Origin: JAOZTV01 sp965371805
Lineage (GTDB): Bacteria; Acidobacteriota; Aminicenantia; UBA2199
Direction of reading: 5' to 3'
DNA: 64,000 bases
Assembly (NCBI GenBank): GCA_965371805.1
Contig: CBDUZW010000014.1
Location: 1 to 64,000, forward strand
The position numbers and the translations under genes are program-made. The notes under the pieces were generated by a model that worked only from the letters and a program-made list of their open reading frames with translations, did not search any database and was not told the origin of the DNA. Positions 1-8,635 of this stretch are shown in pieces (position 1 is the first letter of the stretch; each line of letters opens with the position of its first letter).

Positions 1-1
1 T

Positions 2-61
2 AAGGGTCTAAATATGTTAAGAAATGGTAAAATTGTTTATCAATTAAAAAAATCTGAATAA
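2..61 (+). CDS. possible 3' end of a gene entering from the left
   Basis: Twenty codons are open from the window edge to TAA at 59-61, ending in ...YQLKKSE. A strong hairpin follows 40 bp later, as expected for the end of a transcription unit. The fragment is too short to identify a family and could be chance coding. Confidence 0.3.
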   Translation, partial: KGLNMLRNGKIVYQLKKSE

Positions 62-97
62 CCATAGATTGTAAAATTAAATCAATATAAATATATA

Positions 98-138
98 AGT
101 TTTGGTTTTCCAGTAGAATGTGCGGAAAACCAAAATCT
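98..138 (+). terminator. strong intrinsic hairpin
   Basis: A perfect 12-bp stem, TTTTGGTTTTCC at 100-111 against GGAAAACCAAAA at 124-135, encloses a 12-base loop. T-rich sequence follows on the plus strand (TTATTTTATTTATT). It probably ends the gene entering from the left. Confidence 0.6.
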
Positions 139-167
139 TATTTTATTTATTGCTAATCTTAGAATAT

Positions 168-754
168 TTACAAATTTATATGTTTTGAATTCATCTGTTT
201 AGAAAGTAGATCCAAATTTAGTAAATAATTATTAGGAGATGCCCTGGCATTTCCACTAATTTCAGGATAATCTATCGGCCAGAGTTTAATATGCTTTAAT
301 ATCTTTTTTATCTCTATATGACTTTGGATAAAAGCACTATACTTCATCTGTGATCCGCAGGAGGGACAAAGAAGTGAATCAACTTCATACACTTTGTAAA
401 TTAACTGAACCCAGGATTTCCTACATGCTCTTTTTGAAGGTGCATCATCAACAATATCAATACGACCAAATTTGCCATCTAAATTATCTGGTTTATTAGA
501 CTCTGCTGAGTCTAACCCTACGGGTTGTTCGCTTCGCTCCAATGCAAAATCAGACATTCTGATTTTGTCAAACCTAATTTCTTACGTTTACCCCAAGCTG
601 CATTTGAATAATAGCCGTAATACCTAATCAATGCCTCATAAGGTCCCGGAATATGTAAACATACCCTGTGTAAAAACTCTATTGCATCTAAAACTTCAAA
701 ATTTCGCTTTTTTCCAAGATGCATTTTTGATTTATATATTGGGGTTTTTTGCAC
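168..754 (-). pseudogene. IS91-type (Y2) transposase remnant, frameshifted
   Basis: Two overlapping minus-strand frames match consecutive parts of the C-terminal half of IS91-group transposases. 754-518 encodes the FLHRVCLHIPGP...LIRYYGYYSN stretch. 557-168 encodes the tail RKSWVQLIYKVYEVD, a CPSCGSQMK zinc-ribbon-like pair and IKKILKHIKLWP. The frame changes in the 518-557 overlap and the catalytic N-terminal half is absent, so this is a dead fragment. It abuts a Tn3-type remnant, so this end of the window is an old mobile-element landing site. Family assignment is from memory of the conserved tail. Confidence 0.7.
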
Positions 755-782
755 AACCCCTCGAAAAGTTCGGTAAAAATAT

Positions 783-1626
783 CTATTTAAAGAATGATTC
801 CATTTCTTCTGTCATTTGCTCAATATTTAAGTCAGCAAATTCAGTACTAAAATCATAGCGACCACTTAAATTTACATGCCTCCAGGCAATAGGTGAAATG
901 TTTTTTATTATTTCATTTAATTCAACGTTATTTTTCATGTTAATAGAGATATGTAATTTAGACAGTAAATTGGCATTATAATATATAATACAATTTGCTA
1001 TTAATCTAGAGCATTCGCTCCAAAGTTGTTGTTCCTCTTCATTTTTTACTTTAAATTTTCCTGCATTTTCATAAGGGATTGCTCTTCTTAATTGATGATA
1101 TGATTCTCCTCTATTTAATATTTTTTGGACAATCTGTCTAAGAGTAATCTCATCCACATATCTAAGTAAATAAATACTTCTAAATATATTGTCTAATTCC
1201 CATAGAGCTTTTTTTGTTCTATTTTTTCTGGCATATGAACTTAGTTTCCCTATAATAATACTCTGTGTTGTTGTTTTGTTACCTAATGATGCTAATATTT
1301 TTTGAATGTCTTACTACTAATATGTTTAAACCTTGGGGCAAATGTAAAGTTGAATACATGAAGGATCAAAAAGTTTACGTTATTAACTCCATGAGAATCA
1401 ACTGAATGTAATTCAGATTGAATTTCAGTTGTATTATTATAATATATAATGACTTTCATGTTCAATAGTTCCTATTATTTTTGCATTTACAGGGGATGAT
1501 TAATTGTATACTCTGCTTTTTTATATGGTAAACTCCATTTTATCTTATCTTCACTATTTGAAATTTTTAAAAATTGGTTTTCACCAGATTTAATGCGTTG
1601 ATTTACATCTAGAAAGTTTATAATAT
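783..1626 (-). pseudogene. Tn3-family transposase remnant
   Basis: The minus strand carries the C-terminal part of a Tn3-type DDE transposase in several frames. About 1625-1500 encodes ...EDKIKWSLPYKKAEY. About 1450-1315 encodes YYNNTTEIQSELHSVDSHG..NVNFLILH..., around one catalytic Asp. After a frameshift near 1303-1315 a long frame runs to 783 through ILNRGESYHQLRRAI and EEEQQLWSECSRLIANCIIYYN. Sequence is missing between the first two blocks and the N-terminal half is gone. No terminal inverted repeats or resolvase were seen, so it is inactive. Confidence 0.75.
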
Positions 1627-1643
1627 CTGAATTCGTAAAATTT

Positions 1644-1669
1644 TGCGTTTAAACAGTAAGACCCTGCGG
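1644..1669 (+). promoter_or_regulatory. candidate upstream activator site (tandem TGCG)
   Basis: TGCG at 1644-1647 and TGCGG at 1665-1669 start 21 bp apart, about two helical turns, and lie roughly 90 bp upstream of the -24/-12 promoter of the 1800 gene. The same 21-bp pair with similar flanks occurs before the DUF2202 gene at 55308-55332. This is the usual place for an enhancer-binding protein of the NtrC class; binding is inferred. Confidence 0.4.
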
Positions 1670-1753
1670 AAAACAAAGGGAAGAAATCACACATTTTTAT
1701 AAAAAAACAAATTAGAGTCCTATATATAAGGGTAAAATTTTATTTCTTAACTT

Positions 1754-1770
1754 TTGGCATCAGAATTGCT
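1754..1770 (+). promoter_or_regulatory. sigma-54 (-24/-12) promoter
   Basis: TTGGCAT followed by CAGAA and TTGCT gives GG at 1756-1757 and GC at 1768-1769, the exact 12-bp GG-to-GC distance of sigma-54 promoters. It lies 30 bp before the start codon of the 1800 gene. The same TGGCATC form recurs at three other places in this window. Confidence 0.7.
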
Positions 1771-1799
1771 ATGAAATAGTGTAACAAGGAGGTCATAAA

Positions 1800-2219
1800 A
1801 TGACAAAAAAATTAACGATTTTATTTGTTTCAATGGTAATGCTTGGTGCAGTGACATTAATTGCCGGCAATGGATTTGGGAATGGTAATGGAACGGGAAC
1901 CCGAGTCTGTATTTTCATAGATGAAAATGGTGATGGAATTAATGATAATTTCAGAGATCACGATGGTGACGGAATTCCAAATCATGAAGATTCTGATTGG
2001 GTAAGGCCAAAGAATGGAACTGGCAACGGTTACGCTAATAATGGAATGTATGGAAACAGAGATGGAACCGGAAATAGGGGTAACTCATCTATGAGAGGTG
2101 CTCAGAGTGGATTTGGAGGCTCTTTTCAATCATTTAATAATTTTGGCGGAAACTTTGGATCCGGTAATTGTGATGGCAGTGGAGTGTCAAACGGTAGAGG
2201 TCGAAGGGGTGGCAGGTAA
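1800..2219 (+). CDS. small secreted Asp-motif / Gly-rich protein
   Basis: A signal peptide (KK then a hydrophobic run to about residue 22, ALIAG-type cleavage) precedes a Gly/Asn-rich 117-residue mature protein. Residues about 41-65 contain two DxxGDGxxD-type motifs (DENGDGIND, DHDGDGIPN) like calcium-binding loops of thrombospondin type-3 repeats, so metal binding is likely. The C-terminus is Gly/Asn/Arg-rich and ends RGRRGGR, a tail style shared with the proteins at 36252 and 55471. A strong ribosome site (AAGGAGG) precedes ATG. A sigma-54 type promoter lies upstream and a terminator downstream, so it is a single-gene unit. I do not recognise a named family. Confidence 0.8.
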   Translation: MTKKLTILFVSMVMLGAVTLIAGNGFGNGNGTGTRVCIFIDENGDGINDNFRDHDGDGIPNHEDSDWVRPKNGTGNGYANNGMYGNRDGTGNRGNSSMRGAQSGFGGSFQSFNNFGGNFGSGNCDGSGVSNGRGRRGGR

Positions 2220-2253
2220 AAAATAAGTTATTCATAGATTCCTTCCTAATATA

Positions 2254-2287
2254 AAAAAGGGAAGTGGTTTTCCGCTTCCTTTTTTTT
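2254..2287. terminator. bidirectional intrinsic terminator
   Basis: GGAAGTGG, loop TTTT, CCGCTTCC, with A-runs before and an eight-T run after. It separates two convergent units, the plus-strand gene ending at 2219 and the minus-strand operon ending at 2296, and can serve both. Confidence 0.85.
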
Positions 2288-2295
2288 ATTTATAC

Positions 2296-3543
2296 CTAAA
2301 AACTATACTTAAACTTCATATAAAGCATATCATTGTCATCATATTGACCAAAGCTTCCCTCAGAGTTTCCAGAAAAAATATTTGCTCCAAGTAATATATC
2401 AAATCCATCAACAAGTTTATAGGTTGCTTTTAAACGGATAAGGCTGTCTCCTTCATTTAAACCGATATATGCGAATAACTCCAGAAAGAGAGTTTCCCGT
2501 AAAAAATCCTTTCTGGCAAGAAAGGTCATAGTATTTTCAAATTGATCTTTTAATATATAATCATTATAATCAAGTATTACCTGTGAAATGAACTGAGTGC
2601 TCATTTTTATGCCTGCTATTGTGAAATCTGCTCCAATGAGATAATGGATGTAATTTTTTTCAATAATACTGCTGGCGGCTAATGGATCCATAGTCTGAAA
2701 ATATTTACCGGAATAATACGCACTCTCACCCCTTATAACAAAACTTCCGAGAGTTGTGCTAAAACTGCCACCAAATAAACCCAGGCGGTGATGTTGAGGG
2801 GTTATCTTCAACGAAGTCAGCTGAGAAGTCATTGGATCAATTGATTTAGATTTATGAAGAGTCGGGTCATCATCCCACATTAAACCTCCCATAAGTTCAA
2901 AGTCAATGGCAGAAGAAAGAACTGAAAATTTCATAAATATCTCGCTATTACTTAAGTTTTGAGCAATATCTTTTTGTGAGTAGTCAAAGACCGGTTGTAT
3001 ATTATAATCTATTTGAGGATTCCAGATCGAGTCCTGTTCCGGCAGTCTTGTAGGTGTGAATGATGGCACAAAGACAAATTCAAGGGTATTATTCCCCATA
3101 TAATAATCAACCTTTATCGCAGTAACCCCAATTCTGATTTCATCAAAATCCGGAAGCAGAAATTCTCGCAAATCCTTGGGTGAAATCACATCTGTTATAA
3201 AAACGCCATCGGCTTTGCCCCAGATAATCTGCTGTTTCCCAATCCGGATATCCATTGTATTGAAACGGATATCCAGATAAGCCTGTCTCAAGCCGGTTTC
3301 CAATTCTTTATTCTGATAGTGATTGATATAAGGGTTTACCTTGAAGGCGACTTTGTTTTTAGAATTTTCAATGTTTAAGCTGAATGTGTTCTGCAGCATT
3401 GCAAATTGGTAATTATCAGTAAAAAGCATTCCAGTATAATTTCTGACATATCCGGTAAACAGTGTTGATTGCGCCATTATGCCTGATACTGATATAAATA
3501 TGATCAGTACCAGCAGTGATATTTTTGTTTTTCTTTCCATCAA
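2296..3543 (-). CDS. DUF1302-like outer-membrane beta-barrel protein
   Basis: A 415-residue protein with a cleavable signal peptide ending near MAQS. It then has alternating beta-strand segments and a terminal aromatic (MKFKYSF), as in outer-membrane barrels. The region around residues 95-140, with GKQQIIWGKADG and the following ISPKDLREFLLPDFDEIR, is characteristic of the DUF1302 group. It is the last gene of the tetR-MMPL-LolA-like operon; its ATG overlaps the stop of the LolA-like gene. It probably supplies the outer-membrane component of an export path for a lipid or other hydrophobic cargo. The cargo is not evident. Confidence 0.8.
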   Translation of the reverse strand: MMERKTKISLLVLIIFISVSGIMAQSTLFTGYVRNYTGMLFTDNYQFAMLQNTFSLNIENSKNKVAFKVNPYINHYQNKELETGLRQAYLDIRFNTMDIRIGKQQIIWGKADGVFITDVISPKDLREFLLPDFDEIRIGVTAIKVDYYMGNNTLEFVFVPSFTPTRLPEQDSIWNPQIDYNIQPVFDYSQKDIAQNLSNSEIFMKFSVLSSAIDFELMGGLMWDDDPTLHKSKSIDPMTSQLTSLKITPQHHRLGLFGGSFSTTLGSFVIRGESAYYSGKYFQTMDPLAASSIIEKNYIHYLIGADFTIAGIKMSTQFISQVILDYNDYILKDQFENTMTFLARKDFLRETLFLELFAYIGLNEGDSLIRLKATYKLVDGFDILLGANIFSGNSEGSFGQYDDNDMLYMKFKYSF

Positions 3544-4322
3544 ATCCCTCTTTTCATTATTCTCTCAGTAAAATTCCTTTCCTGGATTCCTGTATTGATC
3601 TTAACGTTTTTTAAAGACATTTCAGTTGAATGTTTCTTCTGTATATTTTTCATTTCAGAATCCAATATAATCCAGAATCCACTTATTTTTGAGAACTTTT
3701 TAACAGTTAATGTCTTTAATAAATCTCCATCTTCATCATAAAACTCCTTCTTTTTCCCAATCCATTTGTCTTTTATGATCCAGGTTAGTGTTCGCGAGTA
3801 CATATACTCCTCTTCCTTTGGTTTACTTTCAATTACAAAGCACTCCTCGTTATCGACTGTCTCCATCCGAAGAAATTTATGAGTATCAGCTGTTGGCTGC
3901 CTATCCCCAAGATCATCATAGGTGAAGTCAGATCCCATAAAATAATCATTTTTACTATCGCTTGATATGCGTTTTACTCTTTTCAAAGCAGGAAGATAGA
4001 TCCATTGATCATCATTTTTTTCCTCTTTTGTATATGACCAGCTCATAAATGAAGTGTTGCGGACATCTGCTGGGGATAAAAAAAACATGATCTTCTTTTC
4101 CATATCCTTCTGAGTTCTTAATAATTGTTTGATTTCTCTTACCCTTTTATTTCCACGGGAATCAATCAGGGTCATGGTAAGTTTGCCAGTTTGATCGTCT
4201 CCTATAGGTCTATCATATACCTTTGTTATTATTTCCAATCCATCAGGTTTTTCCTGTGGAAAGATATATATTGATAATATTATTAAAGCCAGAACTAAAA
4301 TTAATTTTTTTTTCATTGTCAT
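3540..4322 (-). CDS. LolA-like outer-membrane lipoprotein-sorting protein
   Basis: 260 residues with a signal peptide ending near IFPQ. It belongs to the family usually annotated 'outer membrane lipoprotein-sorting protein', a LolA/LolB-like half-barrel that carries lipid through the periplasm. Family-like segments are the LTMTLIDSRGNKRVRE region, the YLPALKRVKRISS strand and the FMGSDFTYDDLGDR motif near residues 130-140. Its ATG overlaps the TGA of the MMPL gene (ATGA), so the two are translationally coupled. Such proteins often pair with MMPL or ABC exporters, and a second such pair lies at 9339-11369. The substrate is unknown. Confidence 0.8.
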   Translation of the reverse strand: MTMKKKLILVLALIILSIYIFPQEKPDGLEIITKVYDRPIGDDQTGKLTMTLIDSRGNKRVREIKQLLRTQKDMEKKIMFFLSPADVRNTSFMSWSYTKEEKNDDQWIYLPALKRVKRISSDSKNDYFMGSDFTYDDLGDRQPTADTHKFLRMETVDNEECFVIESKPKEEEYMYSRTLTWIIKDKWIGKKKEFYDEDGDLLKTLTVKKFSKISGFWIILDSEMKNIQKKHSTEMSLKNVKINTGIQERNFTERIMKRGI

Positions 4323-6649
4323 TTAAGACCTCCTTTTTTTGATTCTTTATTTTTAAAATATATATTTGACATAAACAGTATTAGATACATTATCGAAATA
4401 GTACCTACAAAACTGGTGAACATATTTAGTGAAACCAGAGCTCCAAGTGCCCTGTTTGGAGGAAAGACAGAGAATAGTAATACTAAAAACCCTGCAATTA
4501 CAACCAGTGCATTAAATACAATTGCTCTACCGGAATGGAGCATAGTATGCTCACTTGTTTTTATCTTATCTCCTGTCTCAGATGCATAAATTTTATATCT
4601 CTCAATGAAATGAACAGCATAATCAATACCTATCCCGATTGCAATACTGGAGAGTAGGGCAGTTGTTGTACTTAAGGGGATGTTGAGTAAGCCCATCACG
4701 CCAAAACTGATAACTGCAGTAATGATGATCGGGATGGCAGCTATAAATCCAATTGATATTTTTTTGAACATGAAAGAAAGAAGAATGATAACTATAAAGA
4801 GTGATAGTACAAGACTTAATATCTGTCCCTCTAGAATTAGGGTGGTAAAGACAAGACCTTTATAGCCAGAACCTGCATAATTTATACTTACATTTAACTT
4901 TTTAAATTCAGGTATATAGCTATCGACTATTGCTATAGCGCTATTTATTGCCTTTGAATTATCACTTTTTAGCTGAATAAGAAGATTTGCCTTTTGATAG
5001 TTATAATTAACTACTTTCCAGAGATTTTCAGGATCTCCTGACATCTCATAAAGTAATAGATACTGTGCATTAAGTTTTTTTGGGTCCTTTGATTGTGAGG
5101 AGTCCGGTATATTATTGAATTCCTCTTTATCTGCATGCATTACCTTATTCATCCTCTTCAGATAATCTGCAAGAGAAAACGAATTGCCGACTATTTCAAG
5201 TTTTTCTACATCATCCTGCATCCTGTCCATTAATTTTAGGATATCGGGACTTTTAAAAGCATCTTTTTCCTTAGAATCAAGAATAACATTCAGGGAAGAA
5301 GTCCCTGCAAAATGTTTATTTATAAACTTGTCTGTAAGGACAATATCACTGTCATTCTCAAATTTATCAAGAAAACTTGAATTTATCCAAACCTTCCCTA
5401 TGCCTAATATAGATACAGCAACAATAACAATCGTCAGCATAATCGTTATAAATCTATACTTAATAACCCACTGTGAAAATCTAAAGCTGAACTGTTTTTT
5501 AGAATCAGAAGATTTATCTTTACTTTTATTCTTCCAGTTTGGAATTCCAAAGACCATTAATCCTGCGGGAATAAGAACAAGGGAAAAAATCATAGCCATT
5601 AATACTCCAAAAGCCGTGAATATTCCAAAATATTTTATTGGATATACCTGAGATGTAATTAAAGAGATAAATCCGATGGCAGTAGTTATTGATGTCATTG
5701 CTACTGGTTTCCACATCTCGTGGATCATATCTAATGCAGCTTCTTTTTTTGAGGCAAGAGGATTTGACTGCATATATAGTTGCAGATGAGAGTAAAGATG
5801 AAGCCCATCAGCAACACCAATTGCAATAAGCATAATCGGTATCATTGTTGAAACTGCATAGATCGGGATCCCAACAGCTGCCATCAGTCCAAATGTCCAG
5901 ATAGTACTGAACAGAACAACTAACATTGTAAATATCATTGCCTTGAAACTCTTAAGTAAAAGCAATAGAACTAAAATAATTACAAGAATAACAATCGGAA
6001 CCATTTTTTGCATATCTCTTGGTCCGAGATATGCCATCGTTCCTTCCACAATAGGGCTTCCTGCGACATGTAATGTTTCAGGCCCCTCAAATTCCTTCGC
6101 CAATTTTAGAATTCTATGATAAAAATCCTGCGAAAAGGTATCATCTCCGATCTCAGCTATTATCACAGTAACTGTTTCATCTTTAGAAACCAGTCTTTCA
6201 TAAACCATCTCATTTTTTCTTACATTCTGCTGTATTTTATCCAGGGCAGCATCCGTTTTAGGTAATCTCTTAAAAAAAGGTTTGACATCCATCCCATCTT
6301 CTGTACCAATAATATTATCTGCAGTGTAAAGCGAAGTAACATCATCCTTTTCGATCTCTTTCATCTTTTGAAGTGCTTTAGTTATGTTCTTTATTTTTTT
6401 GAATGTTCCAGGATTATAAATACCATCCTTATTTTCAATAGCAATGATAATTCCATCCTTAATATTGAACCATTCTTCGGCTTTATTACTGTAAACAAAA
6501 GCCGGATGCTTCTCCGGCATATACTTGTCCAGATCCGTCTCCATTCTTGTATTGTTCTTCATAACTAAAAAAAAGGCAAAGGATATAGCCAGTATCAAAA
6601 AGATTGATGCCCATTTGTAGTCAATTATTTTTTTTAAAAATTTATTCAT
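4319..6649 (-). CDS. MMPL/RND-superfamily transporter
   Basis: 776 residues with the duplicated RND layout. TM1 lies at about 13-31, followed by a large periplasmic domain and five clustered TM helices (about 215-370). TM7 is at about 400-420, then a second periplasmic domain and five TM helices (about 625-765). Acidic and polar positions in the TM4 region (IAIGVADGLHLYSHLQ, about 275-290) and its repeat (IAIGIGIDYAVHFIERY) are the proton-relay motifs of MMPL/HpnN-like exporters. These move lipids or other hydrophobic molecules using the proton gradient. It follows tetR and precedes the LolA-like and barrel genes, suggesting a complete envelope export route repressed by TetR. Length and motifs look intact. 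Confidence 0.88.
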   Translation of the reverse strand: MNKFLKKIIDYKWASIFLILAISFAFFLVMKNNTRMETDLDKYMPEKHPAFVYSNKAEEWFNIKDGIIIAIENKDGIYNPGTFKKIKNITKALQKMKEIEKDDVTSLYTADNIIGTEDGMDVKPFFKRLPKTDAALDKIQQNVRKNEMVYERLVSKDETVTVIIAEIGDDTFSQDFYHRILKLAKEFEGPETLHVAGSPIVEGTMAYLGPRDMQKMVPIVILVIILVLLLLLKSFKAMIFTMLVVLFSTIWTFGLMAAVGIPIYAVSTMIPIMLIAIGVADGLHLYSHLQLYMQSNPLASKKEAALDMIHEMWKPVAMTSITTAIGFISLITSQVYPIKYFGIFTAFGVLMAMIFSLVLIPAGLMVFGIPNWKNKSKDKSSDSKKQFSFRFSQWVIKYRFITIMLTIVIVAVSILGIGKVWINSSFLDKFENDSDIVLTDKFINKHFAGTSSLNVILDSKEKDAFKSPDILKLMDRMQDDVEKLEIVGNSFSLADYLKRMNKVMHADKEEFNNIPDSSQSKDPKKLNAQYLLLYEMSGDPENLWKVVNYNYQKANLLIQLKSDNSKAINSAIAIVDSYIPEFKKLNVSINYAGSGYKGLVFTTLILEGQILSLVLSLFIVIILLSFMFKKISIGFIAAIPIIITAVISFGVMGLLNIPLSTTTALLSSIAIGIGIDYAVHFIERYKIYASETGDKIKTSEHTMLHSGRAIVFNALVVIAGFLVLLFSVFPPNRALGALVSLNMFTSFVGTISIMYLILFMSNIYFKNKESKKGGLK

Positions 6650-6682
6650 TATTACCCCCTGTTTTTTTGTGTAAATAATAAT

Positions 6683-7267
6683 CTATATTGATAATATTGT
6701 ATTTAGTGATTCCCATAGTTTTTCTCCTTTTTTTTTTAGATCAAAAGAATAGTTTGATAATGTCCATTTCTTTATGATCAAACGTAGAGAGCCCATGATG
6801 ATTAGAATTAACTGTTCTGCATCGATATCTGACCTAATCTCTTTATTTTTCTGTCCTTTTTTTATAATTGATTTAACAAATTCAAAATTAAAACTCATTA
6901 TTGAATATATTTTTTCTGAAAGCCGTTTATCGTCCTGAAATATTTCTTCTGAAAAGATAACAGATGCCAATGCAGAATTTTCTGAAAAATTGTTGAAATT
7001 ATTTTTAAAAATCAAGTGTAATTGTTTTAATGAGGAGTTTGAATCTGAGTTTATTTGACTATTGTATTTACGCATCTGATTTTCAAACATGGAAAGAATT
7101 GTTAGAAGTATATCTATTTTGCTCTTAAAATGCCTATAAATGGCTGGTTCCGAGAAACCGATTTCCTTTGAAAGGTTTTTGATAGTTAGATTTTGAATTC
7201 CTTTTTTTGAAATAATGTTAATCGCTGCATCCAGTATCTCTTTTTGTCTTTCAGTCAAAATATTCAC
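6683..7267 (-). CDS. TetR/AcrR-family transcriptional regulator
   Basis: 194 residues. Residues about 8-55 form the TetR helix-turn-helix (ILDAAINIISKKGIQNLT...EIGFSEPAIYRHFKSK), followed by an all-helical ligand-binding domain. It is the first gene of the minus-strand operon leading to the MMPL transporter. It sits directly behind a promoter that overlaps an inverted repeat (7286-7305), so autorepression relieved by a transported compound is likely. The ligand cannot be predicted. Confidence 0.88.
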   Translation of the reverse strand: MNILTERQKEILDAAINIISKKGIQNLTIKNLSKEIGFSEPAIYRHFKSKIDILLTILSMFENQMRKYNSQINSDSNSSLKQLHLIFKNNFNNFSENSALASVIFSEEIFQDDKRLSEKIYSIMSFNFEFVKSIIKKGQKNKEIRSDIDAEQLILIIMGSLRLIIKKWTLSNYSFDLKKKGEKLWESLNTILSI

Positions 7268-7285
7268 TTTTTTCTCCTTTTACAC

Positions 7286-7334
7286 GTTAGTTAATACTCA
7301 CTAACATAATAAAGTAAAAAATCTGTTTTGTCAA
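7286..7334 (-). promoter_or_regulatory. tetR promoter with overlapping operator
   Basis: On the minus strand, TTGACA (7334-7329), a 17-bp spacer and TATTAT (7311-7306) form a good vegetative promoter. Immediately downstream, at the expected start point, is the inverted repeat GTTAGT-N8-ACTAAC (7286-7305), the size and half-site style of TetR-family operators. Binding would block transcription of the whole operon. Confidence 0.65.
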
Positions 7335-7388
7335 CTTTTTTTTTATTATTTGTTTTAGCTATAGTTTTGATGTACTAAGGATTATGTT

Positions 7389-7436
7389 TTTCGCAATTAT
7401 TTGCTGTTCCCGTAATTTTTTGCGGATTTTATTATG
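7389..7436 (+). promoter_or_regulatory. possible upstream activator region (TGCGG)
   Basis: TTTTTCGCAA and TTTTTTGCGGATTT elements lie about 80-120 bp upstream of the -24/-12 promoter at 7511. They resemble the TGCG elements before the 1800 and 55471 genes, but the 21-bp spacing is not kept here. Confidence 0.3.
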
Positions 7437-7510
7437 AGAGGATAAGAAAAAAAGAAACATCTTTGTCTGTAACATGCATTATTAAAGGGTTTAAGCTAAA
7501 AGGAAACAAG

Positions 7511-7528
7511 TTGGCATCGATTATGCTG
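7511..7528 (+). promoter_or_regulatory. sigma-54 (-24/-12) promoter
   Basis: TTGGCATCGATTATGCT has GG at 7513-7514 and GC at 7525-7526, 12 bp apart. The -12 box is ATGC, weaker than TTGC. It precedes the secreted two-repeat protein by about 35 bp. Confidence 0.6.
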
Positions 7529-7562
7529 TATGTATTTCGTAAAAATAAAAAGGAGGATTTAA

Positions 7563-8375
7563 ATGAACAAAAAATGGATTATTATGTTAACAGTTATGGC
7601 AATATTAGTTTTACCTGTCATGGCTCAGAATAACAATGGTGGAAATGGCAATGGTGGCAGCGGTAATGGTGGAAATGGAAATAACGGCACAAATGTTTAT
7701 GATATTTTAGCCGGTACCCCATTTTCTTTCAGCGGGACTGTAAGTATGACTGGGATTGCAGGTGATGGCCTGATAATTGATGGAAGTCTGACTGTAACCG
7801 GACTTGGCCCGATTCGTTATTGGGACAGCTTGAATGTAGAAAAACCTGTAGTTGGTGATATGGTAAGTGGTAATGGATATACAGTAGACTATGATGGTAT
7901 TGTACAGAATGTTTTGACTGATATTACAGTAAATGGGTCAACAGTAGAACTTCGGGATACAGAAGGGCTGCCTCTATGGCGTGGATCCGGAGGGAGCGGC
8001 ACTGGAGAAAATAACTGGAGCGGCGGAGGCTGGGGGTCGTACATCAGTATTCTGGAAGGAACCCCTTTTAATATTTCCGGAGATATTATCAGTACCGGTC
8101 CTATGGATCAATCAGGATTTAGTGGAGATGGACTTGTAATAGCAACTGTTTCAGGAAATATAACTGTAACAGGTTTGGGATCATTCTATTATTGGGAAAG
8201 CCTGGGAGCTGTGAAACCTGTAGTTGGTGAAACTGTAAACGCAGAAGGGTATTCTGTAATATATGATACATTAACAGTTAATGTGCTGATGTCTATCACA
8301 CTTTCGGATGGAGTTATAATTCAGTTGAGAGATCCTGAAACAGGCGCTCCTCTCTGGAGAAGAAGTAATAGTTAG
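7563..8375 (+). CDS. secreted protein with two tandem ~95-residue repeats
   Basis: 270 residues with a signal peptide ending MAQ near residue 22, then an Asn/Gly-rich linker. Two repeats follow (about 47-143 and 162-266). Each starts L.GTPF..SG, has GDGLVI/GDGLII and a VTGLG strand, and ends in LRD..G.PLWR. The pattern looks like a small beta-barrel sensor or ligand-binding module, but I do not recognise a named family. The single-module protein at 36252 ends LRDKKGLAVWR, so it is likely related. The 54-residue protein at 59954 shares its N-terminus. Ribosome site AAAAGGAGG is excellent. Behind a sigma-54-like promoter; monocistronic, with a hairpin after the stop. Confidence 0.8.
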   Translation: MNKKWIIMLTVMAILVLPVMAQNNNGGNGNGGSGNGGNGNNGTNVYDILAGTPFSFSGTVSMTGIAGDGLIIDGSLTVTGLGPIRYWDSLNVEKPVVGDMVSGNGYTVDYDGIVQNVLTDITVNGSTVELRDTEGLPLWRGSGGSGTGENNWSGGGWGSYISILEGTPFNISGDIISTGPMDQSGFSGDGLVIATVSGNITVTGLGSFYYWESLGAVKPVVGETVNAEGYSVIYDTLTVNVLMSITLSDGVIIQLRDPETGAPLWRRSNS

Positions 8376-8408
8376 TTTAAATCAAGAATGAATGTAAAAC
8401 TTAAAAAA

Positions 8409-8442
8409 AGGTACGGGATGTTTTATTATACATCCCGTATCC
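8409..8442. terminator. intrinsic hairpin after the 7563 gene
   Basis: ACGGGATGT, loop TTTATTAT, ACATCCCGT extended by flanking GG/CC pairs. A seven-A run precedes it and there is no clear T-run after, so it may act mainly on minus-strand transcription or stabilise the 3' end. Confidence 0.55.
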
Positions 8443-8635
8443 TCTATATAACTGTATAAACATTGAAGACAGTTTTGTAAAAAAATATTTATAAATATTT
8501 GATTTTATTTTTTTTTATTTATATAATCTATTTTATCTGCTATTTTTTGGAAATGGAAAAAACAAAAAACTCATTTATAGTGTAGTTTTTTTTAGGGAAT
8601 ATTAGACAGTATAAAATAGTAGGCAGGAGGTAATC

